From CAVSRC01 sp963732845 (GTDB taxonomy: Bacteria; Pseudomonadota; Alphaproteobacteria; Rhizobiales; Kaistiaceae): a stretch of DNA of 64,000 nt. The notes below the pieces were generated by a model, which made no database searches, was not told where the DNA came from, and saw nothing but the letters and a program-made list of their open reading frames with translations. Shown piece by piece: positions 47,428 to 57,044 of the stretch (position 1 is its first letter; each line of letters opens with the position of its first letter). The position numbers and the translations under genes were made by a program. The DNA is taken from NCBI GenBank assembly GCA_963732845.1, contig CAVTBE010000014.1:186001-250000 (forward strand). Direction: 5' to 3'.

Positions 47428-48105
47428 CTAGTATGAGTGCCTGGTTGCCAGCACCGTACGGACCGCGGCTGCATCCACGGGTTCGCCGAGGAACGCGAAG
47501 AGTTCGTTGATGTGCGCGAGGCTCTCGTCGATCCGCTCGTAGCGGAAGTGAAAGACGTCGGGCCCCGGCTCCACACCGTTGAAACGGTCTTCCATGATCT
47601 GCAGCTTTTCCAGTGCACGCGGCATGTTGGACCACCACTTGCTGGCCGCGACATCGGCGAGAGGCCGGTGGTTGAATATCAGCCGGGCGCCGGCAAAGCG
47701 CGTTCTCAGGAACGCTACATAGCCGTCGAAGTCAGGCACCTCAGCCTCCGAATTGCGGATCTCCTTGAAGCCGATCACGGTATGTTGGGGCTGAGGGCAC
47801 AGCACGTGGTTCACAAAGGCACCGATCGCATCCTCGCGAAAACGATCGGGGTCGGCCAAGTCCAGCCCATACCACGGATGGGTGGGCCGTTCGGCATTTT
47901 TCAGCGCATTCGCCCGCGCCTGCTCGAGCGCCCGGCAGGCTTCGTATATCCGGTACAGCACATTGTTGTTCTCACCCCGGATACAGTAATGCGAAATTGT
48001 ATTGAGCAAGCCCATCAACAGCGTCGACCCCGAGCGACCGTATGTCAGAATAAACAGATAGCGCCGCTCAGGGTTTTGCGGCCGGGAAAAGAGGCTTTTG
48101 AACAC
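47428..48105 (-). CDS. Sulfotransferase family protein (2)
   Basis: 225 residues. LTYGRSGSTLLMGLLNTIS near the N-terminus is a good PAPS loop; FNHRPLADVAASKWWSNMPR contains the 3'-phosphate-binding Arg. FRYERIDESLAHINELFAFL follows, as in many bacterial sulfotransferases. Shorter than average but complete in appearance. 20 bp separate it from the next sulfotransferase gene on each side. Confidence 0.75.
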   Translation of the reverse strand: MFKSLFSRPQNPERRYLFILTYGRSGSTLLMGLLNTISHYCIRGENNNVLYRIYEACRALEQARANALKNAERPTHPWYGLDLADPDRFREDAIGAFVNHVLCPQPQHTVIGFKEIRNSEAEVPDFDGYVAFLRTRFAGARLIFNHRPLADVAASKWWSNMPRALEKLQIMEDRFNGVEPGPDVFHFRYERIDESLAHINELFAFLGEPVDAAAVRTVLATRHSY

Positions 48106-48125
48106 CCGATAGCCTTTGTCGGCGT

Positions 48126-49124
48126 CTAGTCGACGCAGTAGGTTTGGAAGCCGCCAATGGAACTGCGGCCCTCGATCATGGGCGGAATGATGCAGACGCG
48201 CCTGGCATTGCCGTTCGTGGCGACCAGGAATTGGTTCTGGCCCGGCGACGCGACCATCTTTTGCGACATGTTGCCCGAGAACTGGCCGTCAAAGTCAAAC
48301 ACGAACCGCACGACCTGGTCGTCTTCGCTGACATTGGAGAACCGGAAGATCAAGCGGGCCGGCAAGCCGTCCGCCCCGTTGGCAGCGAAGATGAATCCCG
48401 GTTTCTCGCCGTTTCGGACGAAGTCGTCGCCATTCTCCGCCCGCTTCAGGTGGCGCAACCGGGTCGTCAGCTCGATCTCGCGCCCTTCGTTCGACCCGTT
48501 GTCCTGCGAGACCCGAAAATAGCGCGCGGCTATCTGGCGATACCCCTGGTCGGCGTCGATGAAGGACAGCGCCCGCGCCCGGGTTGCTTCGTCCGGGTGC
48601 AGCCCGAGAAAGCTGGTCAGGCAACCCACGAAACCGGCCGGATCGTAGAGCGCGGCGTCGTAATCCGTAAGCAGCATCGGTGAGGAAAGCTTGCCGATCT
48701 TTTCCACGGTGGTCTGCAGCCGCTGCATGGAGACGCGCAGCGCCACGTCAATATCGGCCCCCGAATGACGTTCCTGGCTGAGCGCTGTGCCAAGGACATT
48801 GCGAAATACAAATATGATGTGCGGGTTGCGGAGGTCCTGCTCGATTTCGTCGATGTAGTCGGTGGTGTGCGGCATCTTCCAGCCCCACGTCCCGCTGGTC
48901 GCGTTGCGCTCGGCGATCCGCGCCCTGATGATCGGCACGTCCTGGGGAAGGAATTCCGGGTCTTCGTGATTGACGCCGAGACTAGGACCGAGATCGATCC
49001 CGAGTTCGCGAACCACGCCCGCCACCATGGACGTCCCTCCGCGAGGCACACCCAGGATGACGACGGTCTTGTCCGCGTCATGGTTGGGCGTGCCGAGGAC
49101 CAAATGCCTCACTTTCGCGGCCAT
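48126..49124 (-). CDS. Sulfotransferase family protein (3), with C-terminal extension
   Basis: 332 residues from ATG 49124 (AGGAAAGG upstream). VILGVPRGGTSMVAGVVREL is the PAPS loop and FVFRNVLGTALSQERHSG the 3'-phosphate motif. The last 130 residues (RLIFRFSNVSEDDQVVRFVF, QNQFLVATNGNARRVCII) form a beta-rich domain not found in ordinary sulfotransferases, perhaps glycan-binding. Head of the minus-strand operon, divergent from the FkbM gene. Confidence 0.75.
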   Translation of the reverse strand: MAAKVRHLVLGTPNHDADKTVVILGVPRGGTSMVAGVVRELGIDLGPSLGVNHEDPEFLPQDVPIIRARIAERNATSGTWGWKMPHTTDYIDEIEQDLRNPHIIFVFRNVLGTALSQERHSGADIDVALRVSMQRLQTTVEKIGKLSSPMLLTDYDAALYDPAGFVGCLTSFLGLHPDEATRARALSFIDADQGYRQIAARYFRVSQDNGSNEGREIELTTRLRHLKRAENGDDFVRNGEKPGFIFAANGADGLPARLIFRFSNVSEDDQVVRFVFDFDGQFSGNMSQKMVASPGQNQFLVATNGNARRVCIIPPMIEGRSSIGGFQTYCVD

Positions 49125-49284
49125 CTGAATTACCTTTCCTGGGTTGGGCGACCGGGTTATAGCGAAACGTCGTTGCGTTTTTCTAGCGCCAATTCGCAGG
49201 ACATCCAAGCGATGGGCAAACCGTTTCGTGGCTGCACCAAATCCCTCTGATCATCGTCCGGACGTCCCAGGTGGAAGCGCTTGC

Positions 49285-50007
49285 ATGACCCTCTATCAGC
49301 TCTACGGCCTGGAGATTCTGCTTGACGACGCGCTGCTGCCCGAAGCCGCCAAACGCGGGCTTTCGCGGGGCTGGTATGAACGGGAAGAGATCGATCTCAT
49401 TCGGGCCGCGCTCGGTCCCGGCGATCGCGTCCTCGAACTCGGAGCGGGCCTCGGAGTGACCAGCATGGTGGCGGCGCGCAAAGTCGGCGCCGATTGCCTG
49501 GTGAGTTTCGAGGCAAATCCCCTCCTCCTCCCGATCATTCGCGACAATGCGCAACGCAACGGGCTCAGTCTGACGGTCGAGAACCGCGTTCTGTTGCCGG
49601 CGCGGCAGGCGGCCACGCGACAGCATGTCCGGTTTCGCGCCACGGATGATTTCTGGACCGGGCATGTCATCCCCGACAGCGAGGCGTGTGACGACGCGAT
49701 CCGCGTGCCGACGGCGGACTTCGATGCCACCCTCGCCGCCTTCGGCGCCAACGCCATCATCATGGATATCGAGGGCTTCGAGATCGATCTGCTGGAGGAC
49801 TCCGCTTTGGAAGGCGTCGACAAGATCATCGTCGAGATCCACTACGACCGTGCCGGGCGGGACCGCACGGATGCAGCGATCATGGCGCTCTTGCAGCGCG
49901 GATACCGGCTCGACCTTCAGCGCTCGGCGCGTGGCGTTCTGCTGATCACGAGAGCGCACGTCGGCCGGCTCGCCGGACGTTTCCGGCGTCCGATAAGTGC
50001 GGCATAG
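49285..50007 (+). CDS. FkbM-type SAM methyltransferase
   Basis: 240 residues. VLELGAGLGVTSMVAARKVG is the SAM-binding motif I; AIIMDIEGFEIDLLEDSAL is the FkbM signature region. FkbM enzymes O-methylate sugars or natural products; here a glycan is the likely target. ATG 49285 with GGTGGAAG upstream. Divergent from the sulfotransferase operon. Confidence 0.85.
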   Translation: MTLYQLYGLEILLDDALLPEAAKRGLSRGWYEREEIDLIRAALGPGDRVLELGAGLGVTSMVAARKVGADCLVSFEANPLLLPIIRDNAQRNGLSLTVENRVLLPARQAATRQHVRFRATDDFWTGHVIPDSEACDDAIRVPTADFDATLAAFGANAIIMDIEGFEIDLLEDSALEGVDKIIVEIHYDRAGRDRTDAAIMALLQRGYRLDLQRSARGVLLITRAHVGRLAGRFRRPISAA

Positions 50008-50191
50008 GGCGCAGAATCATGTTGACCGCCTGACGGATTGTGGTGTTGGCACTTTTGCGTTGCGGTCAGCGGCTCGAGGGATGCGCGGGCGCGCAGCAAG
50101 CCAGCGGTCCGGTCTCGACGCGGTCTGAATGGCCGAAGGGACATCCGGCTGGACCGCCGCGATTGTGTGATGGGCTCAGAGGAAGGAAAAC

Positions 50192-51478
50192 ATGCGCGTT
50201 CTTATGATTTATAACAATTTCCCCGGCCAGTACCGCAGAATCACCAATCGCCTCGTCCGTGAGCCCGGCTATGAACTGCTTTCAGGCTCGCTGGCCGACA
50301 ACAAGAATCGGGCGCCGATTCGCCGTATCGGTTACAGCCGTCATCGCGAGACGAACAAAGACACGCATCCCGCGCTTCAATACACCGAGTGGAGCCTGCT
50401 GAATGCTCAGGCCGTGCTGAAGGCCTTCCTCCCCATCCAGAAGCGCGGCTGGAAACCGGACATCATGCTGGCCCACAGCGGCTGGGGGCCGGGAATGTTC
50501 CTGAAGGATCTGTGGCCCGATGCGAAGTATCTCGCCTATTTCGAATGGTATTACGCGACGAATGCCGGCGATGTCGGCTTCCTTGATGGCCCCGTGACGG
50601 ACATCAACGAGATCATGAAGATCCGCATGAAGAACACGCCCATGCTGCAGGACTTTGCCGCCATGGACTGGGGCCAGTGCCCGACCGCCTTTCAGGCAAG
50701 CCAGTTCCCCGACTTTTTCCGCCAGCGCATGTCGGTTCTTCATGACGGTGTCGACACGGATCTGTTTTCTCCGAGCGAGGACGCGACCTTCACAGTCGGG
50801 GACCGGGTATTCCGCAAGGGCGACCCGCTCATCACCTATGTGGCCCGCGGCATGGAGCCCTACCGGGGATTTCCGCAATTCATGGAAGCGGTATCGCGGC
50901 TGCAGAAGATGAACCGCGACGTCCATGTGCTGGTCATCGGCGAGGATCGCGTTGCCTATGGCAAGCGCCGCAAGGACGGCAAGACCTATAAGGAAGCGAT
51001 GCTTGCCGAGCACGAGTTCGACCTGTCTCGATTGCATTTCGTCGGCAATCGCCCGCTGGACTGATCTGCGCGACGCCTGGCGCGTTTCGGCCGCCCACGT
51101 CTATCTCACGGTTCCCTTCGTCCTGTCATGGTCGATGCTGGAGGCGATGAGCACCGGCGCCCTTCTTGTCGGGTCCGACACCGGCCCGGTGCAGGAGGTG
51201 ATCGAGGACGGCCGCAACGGTCTGCTGGTGCCGTTTTTCGAGCCGCAGCGCCTGGCCGAAACGTCTTGCGGAGGTTCTCGCAGGATCCCGGCCGTTGGGA
51301 CGCGATTCGCGGCGAGGCGCGGCGCACCATCCTCGAGTTATACGAGGTGCGGCAGATGACGGACCGCTACCTCGAGCTGATCACCACTGTTGCGGCCGGC
51401 GCAACGCCGCGATCGGGGGTGGCTGAAAAACCCGCCAATGTCAGCGCCCGCCGCGCCGGCTCGCCGGCACGCGCGTGA
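50192..51478 (+). pseudogene. Family 4 glycosyltransferase, at least two frameshifts
   Basis: GT-B transferase. Strong ribosome-binding site (GAGGAAGG) and ATG 50192. The N-terminal domain (VLMIYNNFPGQYRRITNRLV, AHSGWGPGMFLKDLWPDA) is that of a family 4 subgroup. It breaks near 51060, where one extra T follows RPLD; the catalytic C-terminal part (SWSMLEAMSTGALLVGSDTG) continues in a second frame, and the end (DPGRWDAIRGEARRTILELY) in a third from about 51270. Corrected length about 425 residues. The first break could be a sequence error. Confidence 0.8.
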
Positions 51479-51576
51479 CCGCGAAAGCTGTTGCAATAAT
51501 GCCAATGCCGGGCTAGAAGTTATCGCTGTGGGCAAGTCAGATTGACTTTGACAAAAGTGTGCTGCTAGCTGGCTCA

Positions 51577-51645
51577 GCCTTAGGCCACCTTAGGTGCCCG
51601 CGAGGCGCGGAATGAATAGCTCCAGCAACATTGGGAGAATCAAAT
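51577..51645 (+). promoter_or_regulatory. Conserved 5' leader of RTX gene 1
   Basis: A 34-nt block (51577-51610) with a small hairpin (GTGCC CGCGA GGCGC), a 19-nt spacer, the ribosome-binding site ATTGGGAGA (51630-51638) and 7 nt to the ATG. The same blocks with exactly the same spacing precede the second RTX gene. A -35-like TTGACA lies at 51548. Confidence 0.65.
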
Positions 51646-52740
51646 ATGGCAACTATCAACGGCACTGCGGGCGACGACCTTTTGATTGGGACGGGACAGT
51701 CCGATTCGATCTACGGGTTTGGCGGCAACGATACCATTTACGGGTTGGCCAACGGCCATGAACGCGACTACCTTGACGGCGGCACCGGTAACGATGTGAT
51801 TTATGGTGGTGCTGACAACGACAGCATCTATGGCGGCCCCGGCAACGATTTCCTGACCGGCGATGGCGGCAACGACCGCGTCTTTGGCGGTGACGGCAAC
51901 GACTCGATTTTTGCTGGACCCGACGACACTGTTGACGGCGGTGGCGATGACACTTTCCACGGCGATGCCGGCAACGACGTCCTCGGTGGTGGTGCCGGAA
52001 ACGACTGGTTGGATGGCGGCAGCGGGTCCGACACGCTGTTTGGCGGCTCGGGTGACGACCATCTCTATGGTGCGATTTACTACGACCCCACCGATACCGG
52101 TAACAATGTGATGTGGGCCGGCTCTGGAGATGACACCGTCACTGGCGGCTCAATGAATGACACGATCGGCGGCGGGGCCGGTTAGGACTCTCTCGAGGGC
52201 AACGACGGGAATGACCTGATCTTCGGCGGTGGCGATGCGAGCAGCGACACCATTGTCGGCGGCGGCGGCGACGACACGCTCTACGGTGGCGCCGGGGCTG
52301 ACAATATTGAAGGCGGGGACGGCAACGACCTGATATACAACGGTGCCGGTGACGACCTTGTGCAGGGCAAAAGTGGCGCTGACACGCTGTGGGGCGGCGA
52401 AGGCGACGACAGCCTCTGGGGGTCCAGAATTGCTGCCGACCCGGCTCACATGCACTATGATGGTTATCAGAATGTGTTCGGCTTCACGGCCGGCACTGGC
52501 GACGACACGATCTTCGATTTCCAGGACGGCACCGACAAGATCGGTCTGGCCGGCGGCCTCGACTGGGGCGATGTGAAGGTCCGGATGGCGGGGGGCACGT
52601 ATTGCTCACTCTGTTCGCCCACAACTCAGACCAGAATGACGCAGGTAATATCGTGGGCACAGTGGCTGATTGACAATATCAGCGACAAGGCCGATATCAC
52701 CTCAGGCCGACTTCGTCAATCATCTGACCGCGGCTACGGG
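51646..52740 (+). pseudogene. RTX (hemolysin-type calcium-binding repeat) protein 1, broken
   Basis: Starts ATINGTAGDDLLIGTG and continues with many GGxGxDxLx nonapeptides (GGTGNDVIYGGADNDSIYGG). An in-frame TAG at 52183-52185 interrupts an otherwise uninterrupted frame that carries on with GNDGNDLIFGGGDASSDT and a non-repeat end (NVFGFTAGTGDDTIFDFQDG). Near 52597 a frameshift leads to VLLTLFAHNSDQNDAGNIVG, a usual RTX C-terminus carrying the type I secretion signal region. Such proteins bind Ca2+ in the repeats and are exported without a signal peptide. As printed only 179 residues would be made. Confidence 0.8.
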
Positions 52741-52755
52741 TCAGTCAAGCAATGC

Positions 52756-52783
52756 GGGAGGCCCTTCGGGGCCTCCCTTTTTT
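52756..52783 (+). terminator. Rho-independent terminator
   Basis: Perfect stem GGGAGGCCC / GGGCCTCCC with a TTCG tetraloop, followed by six T. Ends the RTX gene 1 transcript. Confidence 0.92.
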
Positions 52784-52980
52784 GTGGCCCATCGAGCGCG
52801 ATCCAAGGCGCCCTCCCCGACAAGGCCGGAGGATCGTCATCACTGTGACCAGTTGCTGCTAGATGGGGTAACGGGCCGGTTGCGGCGCAAGCTTGCGCAA
52901 CGGCGGTCGTCCCTCAGACTGATGGTGTCATTCAACCGGAGTCAGGGCTTGCCCACTCCAAGCATCATCGAGGGACGACC

Positions 52981-54024
52981 ATGAAGCATTATGCAGGAAT
53001 CGACGTGTCTTTGAACAGCTCCAGCGTATGCGTGGTTGACGAGAGCGGGAAGATCGTCCGCGAGACCAAAGTGGTGAGCGAAGCGGTGGCTCTGATCAAC
53101 TGGTTCAATTCGCTCTGCGCAAGGATGGAGCGGATAGGGCTGGAGGCAGGCCCGCTGTCGCAATGGCTGTATGGTGCGCTACGGGAGAGCGGACTGCCGG
53201 TAAAGCTTCTGGAGACCCGGCACGTGAAGGCGGCGCTATCGGCGATGCCGGTGAAGACTGACCGCAACGACGCGCGGGGACTGGCGCAGCTGATGCGGCT
53301 GGGCTGGTTCCGCCCGGTGCACTGCAAGTCCATGGCCGCCCAGGAGGTGCGCGCCCTGCTCACCGCGCGCAAGCTGGTGCAGACCAAGCTCTACGACATC
53401 GAGATGAGCCTGCGCGGCATTCTGCGTGGTTTCGGGCTCAAGGTGGGGCCGACGACCTCGCAAAGCTTTGCGGCGCGCATCAATCATCTGGTGGTCGGCC
53501 ACGCGAGTCTGGAAACGGTAGCGCAGGCACTGCTTTCGGTGCATGCGGTGGCGTTGCGCGAGTTCAAAAGCCTGGAGAAGCAGGTGCGACAGATCAGCCG
53601 TGCCGATAAGCGGGTTCGACTGCTCATGTCGGCACCAGGGGTCGGCCCGCTGGTGGCGCTCACTTACGTTTCCTCGATCGACGATCCGAAGCGCTTCACT
53701 TCGTCGAAGGCGGTGGGAGCGCATTTTGGGCTGACCCCGAAGAAATATCAGTCGGGCGAAACCGACATCACCGGTCGGATCAGCAAGATCGGTGACGGTT
53801 CGGTGCGCACGGCTCTCTACGAGGCCGCTCATATCCTTTTGACGCGGCCGATCAAGGGCGGCGCGCTCAAGAGCTGGGCGATGCGGCTTGCCAAGCGCGC
53901 CGGCATGAAGAAAGCGAAGGTGGCGCTCGCGCGCAAGCTGGCGATTGTGCTGCATCGCATGTGGCTCAACGCCACTGCTTTCGACTTTGATCAACCGAGC
54001 CGCTGCTCGCACGCCACGGCATAG
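52981..54024 (+). CDS. IS110/IS1111-family transposase, intact
   Basis: 347 residues. DEDD domain (AGIDVSLNSSSVCVVDESGK, VKTDRNDARGLAQLMRLGW) and C-terminal domain (MSAPGVGPLVALTYVSSIDD, GAHFGLTPKKYQSGE). Different subgroup from the copy at 36233. Flanks of about 180 bp left and 125 bp right may hold the element ends and bridge RNA. Confidence 0.9.
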   Translation: MKHYAGIDVSLNSSSVCVVDESGKIVRETKVVSEAVALINWFNSLCARMERIGLEAGPLSQWLYGALRESGLPVKLLETRHVKAALSAMPVKTDRNDARGLAQLMRLGWFRPVHCKSMAAQEVRALLTARKLVQTKLYDIEMSLRGILRGFGLKVGPTTSQSFAARINHLVVGHASLETVAQALLSVHAVALREFKSLEKQVRQISRADKRVRLLMSAPGVGPLVALTYVSSIDDPKRFTSSKAVGAHFGLTPKKYQSGETDITGRISKIGDGSVRTALYEAAHILLTRPIKGGALKSWAMRLAKRAGMKKAKVALARKLAIVLHRMWLNATAFDFDQPSRCSHATA

Positions 54025-54150
54025 CGAAGAGGAGTTTACGGGTTTCGGCGAGGGTCACGACACCAGGCCTTCCCGAAGCGAAGTCCCGTCGCCGGGACGA
54101 TGGACGAGGTCAGACCGCAAGTAGTGCCGTGGCATCATGACCACGCGTTC

Positions 54151-55230
54151 CTAGTGGATCGACTCTAGCGCTTGGTTCCCGCGTCTGACGGCAGCGAGGA
54201 CACGGTCGGGATCGGCGGTCCAGACGAAGGGCTTGGGGTCGGCATTTGTTTCCTCGACAAAGCGGTTGATGGCGGCCTGAAGGTCGACGACGGATCGGAA
54301 GACGCCGCGCTTCAGTCGGCGCCGCGTCAGTTTGGCGAAGAAGCCCTCGACAGCATTCAGCCAGGAGGCCGAGGTCGGCGTGAAGTGGAAGGTCCAGCGA
54401 GGATGGCTGGCGAGCCAGGCATGGACCTTGGGGTGCTTGTGGGTGGCATAGTTGTCGACGATGGCATGGATCAGCTTGCCGGCCGGCACTTCCGCCTCGA
54501 CGGTGTTGAGGAAGCGGATGAACTCCTGATGGCGATGGCGCTGCATGTTGCGGCCGATGACGGTGCCGTCGAGCACGTTGAGCGCGGCGAACAGCGTCGT
54601 GGTGCCATTCCTTTTGTAGTCGTGGGTCATGGTTCCGGCCCGACCCTTCTTCATCGGCAAGCCCGGCTGCGTGCGGTCGAGCGCCTGGATCTGGCTCTTC
54701 TCGTCAACCGAAAGGACGACAGCGTGGGCAGGCGGGTCGACATAGAGCCCGACGATATCGCGAAGCTTGTCGGCGAACCGGACGTCGTTCGACAGCTTGA
54801 AGGTGCGGATGCGGTGCGGGGCAAGTTGATGCGCTTCGAGGATGCGCTGAACCGAGCGCAGGCTGACATCCGCCGCCTTGGCTAGCATCCGTCCGGTCCA
54901 GTGGGTGGTCTCGCCCGGCGGCGGGCCGAGCGCCAGATCGATGACGCGCTGAACCGTCTCCGCCGGCAGCGGCGCCTTGCCGGGCGGCCTCGTCTTGTCG
55001 CGCAGGAGCCCGTCGACGCCCTCCCGCATAAAGCGCTCCTGCCAGCGCCAAACGACGGGTTTGGCCTTGCCGGACCGCCGCATCACCTCGAAGGTGCCGC
55101 AGCCGTCGGCGGTGGCCAGGATGATCTTGGCCCGCCAGACGTGCTTCTGCGGCGAACTGCGATGCGCGATGATCGCCTCAAGCCGACGGCGATCTTCCGA
55201 TGTGACGATGACGACTATCCCTGCTCTCAT
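54151..55230 (-). CDS. IS630-family transposase, intact
   Basis: 359 residues from ATG 55230. N-terminal helix-turn-helix domains, then a DDE core (LSVDEKSQIQALDRTQPGL, HAIVDNYATHKHPKV, TPTSASWLNAVEGFFAKL). Complete and apparently functional. Its right end cuts the gene whose remainder is at 55395-55585. Confidence 0.92.
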   Translation of the reverse strand: MRAGIVVIVTSEDRRRLEAIIAHRSSPQKHVWRAKIILATADGCGTFEVMRRSGKAKPVVWRWQERFMREGVDGLLRDKTRPPGKAPLPAETVQRVIDLALGPPPGETTHWTGRMLAKAADVSLRSVQRILEAHQLAPHRIRTFKLSNDVRFADKLRDIVGLYVDPPAHAVVLSVDEKSQIQALDRTQPGLPMKKGRAGTMTHDYKRNGTTTLFAALNVLDGTVIGRNMQRHRHQEFIRFLNTVEAEVPAGKLIHAIVDNYATHKHPKVHAWLASHPRWTFHFTPTSASWLNAVEGFFAKLTRRRLKRGVFRSVVDLQAAINRFVEETNADPKPFVWTADPDRVLAAVRRGNQALESIH

Positions 55231-55394
55231 GCCGAGAGCTTGAACTGCTTCGCCCAACTTGGGAATCGTCCGAAGGAATCAGACCACTAGATTGGCCGAC
55301 CTTATCCTCATCAGACCCCATCAGGTGGCGGCCTTGCGCCGACCCCGGACAGAAGCGAGAGCTCGGCGACTGGATGACGCACAAAGGGATTAAC

Positions 55395-55585
55395 TCATCG
55401 AGGCCCGTTACAGAAGCGCTATTTTAGAGCTGAAGACCCTGATCAAGGACGCGCTCATGGCGATGGTGCCCGATGCGCTCGACGCCGTCGACGGCGCGAG
55501 CATCGGCGGCGGCGGCTTCGTGCCGGTTGCCGCCAAGGACTATGCCGTGATCGCCGGTCTGGTTGCACCGGCCGCGGGCAAATGA
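55395..55585 (+). pseudogene. Truncated hypothetical protein, C-terminal fragment
   Basis: ARYRSAILELKTLIKDALMA, VDGASIGGGGFVPVAAKDYA and a stop at 55583-55585. The frame runs into the IS630 element without a start, so the N-terminus was lost. An internal ATG at 55456 could still be used. Unknown function. Confidence 0.45.
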
Positions 55586-55606
55586 AGCCGGTGGCGAGCG
55601 CCCCGC

Positions 55607-56191
55607 TCAGGGGCAGGTGAAGCCCGACGGGCGGGAGATGCAGTCGGTCAGGCGCGGGCGCAGATAGTAGGTGCTGCTCAGGTTGAGGGTGCCGGTCAGC
55701 ACATAGCCGATCCCCGGCGTGAAGGGATAATGCGCTTCTGCCGCGACAACATAGGAGTTGGGCACGGCAACCGCCGTCGGCAGGGTTATGACGGTGTTCT
55801 TCGGATATGCCGTCGCGTTGCGCGCATCGCTCCACTGCACCTTCGCCGTGCCGCCGGCGTCGATGTAGATCTCCGAAACCGTGATCTGCAGCGCTGTGAC
55901 CGAATAGGGCGCCATCACCGAGATCGAGGCGTCCAGGATGTTTGCCATGTTGGTGTCGGTGATGGTCTTCGACTGGGTGACCAGATCGGCGAGCGTACTG
56001 GTGACGTGCGAGACCTTGCGGTTGATGCTGAGCGCCTCGCTGACCTGGATGCCACCGATATAGAGCGTCAGCATCAACGGCAGGATCATCGCGAATTCGA
56101 CCGCCGAGACGGCCGAACGATCCCGGGCCAGCCGCTTCGGCGACAGCCGATGGCACAGGCGCCGCCAGCGATTGCCCGCCGGCCTCACCAT
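55607..56191 (-). CDS. TadE/TadG-like pilus-assembly protein
   Basis: 194 residues from ATG 56191. A basic start (RWRRLCHRLSPKRLARDRS) followed by the TadE signature SAVSAVEFAMILPLMLTLYI and a beta-rich outer part with cysteines near the end (DCISRPSGFTC). TadE-like minor pseudopilins act in Flp/Tad pili. The start overlaps the end of the upstream TadE gene by 7 bp. No other tad genes are in the window. Confidence 0.8.
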   Translation of the reverse strand: MVRPAGNRWRRLCHRLSPKRLARDRSAVSAVEFAMILPLMLTLYIGGIQVSEALSINRKVSHVTSTLADLVTQSKTITDTNMANILDASISVMAPYSVTALQITVSEIYIDAGGTAKVQWSDARNATAYPKNTVITLPTAVAVPNSYVVAAEAHYPFTPGIGYVLTGTLNLSSTYYLRPRLTDCISRPSGFTCP

Positions 56192-56761
56192 GAGAAGGGC
56201 TCGTTGCGGAAGGCCGCGGTGGCGACCAGCAGGTGGCTGCCGTTGGGCATGTCGGCGAGGTTGTTGCCGAGCCCGGTCACGAAGGTCGGCCACTCGTAAT
56301 AGGCACGCACCACGACGATGTCGCCGCCATGGCCGGTCTGATAGTTCTCGGGGACCTTGAGGTTGCCGTCGCTGTCGACCGGCGTCATTGAGACTGATCG
56401 AATCGAAATCGGTGTATTTCTGCACGTCGACCCAGAGACCGCTCTCGCAATTGAGCAGCCCCACCATCCGGTTGCAGATCGCCGTCTTGAAATCGGAGGC
56501 GCTCATGCCGTCTTCCTGTGCCTGGCCGGTGCGGATCAGGCGCGCGGCGCTCGACACGGCGGTGTCGAGCGCCTGGCCGGCGAAGAACAGCAGCGACGTC
56601 TCGATGATAGCGAACAGGAGGGCGAAGAACGGCAGCGCGACGATCGCGAATTCGACCACGGTCGCGCCGCTCTCGTTGCGGCGGAAGCGCGCCAGTCCGC
56701 CGCGCACGGCGGCGCGTCGGGCAAGAGCGATCGATCGTGCAAAAAGCGATGCCATGAACAA
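56185..56761 (-). pseudogene. TadE-like protein, one frameshift
   Basis: N-terminal ESGATVVEFAIVALPFFALL is the classical TadE motif; a Cys pair follows (AICNRMVGLLNCESGLW). A missing base near 56390 separates this from the expected C-terminus (TPVDSDGNLKVPENYQTGHG, ending NEPFSW). Corrected length about 190 residues. Co-transcribed with the downstream TadE/G-like gene. Confidence 0.8.
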
Positions 56762-56976
56762 ACGACCCCGCCGGCGTGGACGGCGCTACGGTCCACACAT
56801 TCTCAAGTCGAATCTACGCCGGTAACGATTGAGAAACGGTTGCGGCTTATCCCGAAAAGCCGAGATGCCATCTCAACCCGGCGTTAACCCAGTCCGCAGG
56901 GCTCTAGTATTTAGGATGTTGTTTGTGGGGACATCACGACCTTACAACGTCGCTTTTCCACAAACTACTTGCCTTT

Positions 56977-57038
56977 GCCTTGGGTCACCACAGGTGCCCG
57001 CAAGGCACGGGATCGGTTGAACAATCAATATTGGGAGA
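56977..57038 (+). promoter_or_regulatory. Conserved 5' leader of RTX gene 2, separated from its gene by IS256
   Basis: Block 56977-57010 matches 51577-51610, with the hairpin GTGCC CGCAA GGCAC (one wobble pair of the first copy is a Watson-Crick pair here), the same 19-nt spacer, and ATTGGGAGA at 57030-57038. The start codon is now 1.4 kb away because an IS256 element is inserted in between. Confidence 0.7.
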
Positions 57039-57044
57039 CTGACA

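Noticed and set aside
46130..47431. 433-residue plus-strand frame
   Set aside because: Antisense to sulfotransferase gene 1 and composed like a shadow (Arg/His-rich).
51646..52560. Short tandem DNA repeats as a possible CRISPR array
   Set aside because: They encode regular Gly-Asp nonapeptides of an RTX protein; no constant repeats with variable spacers.
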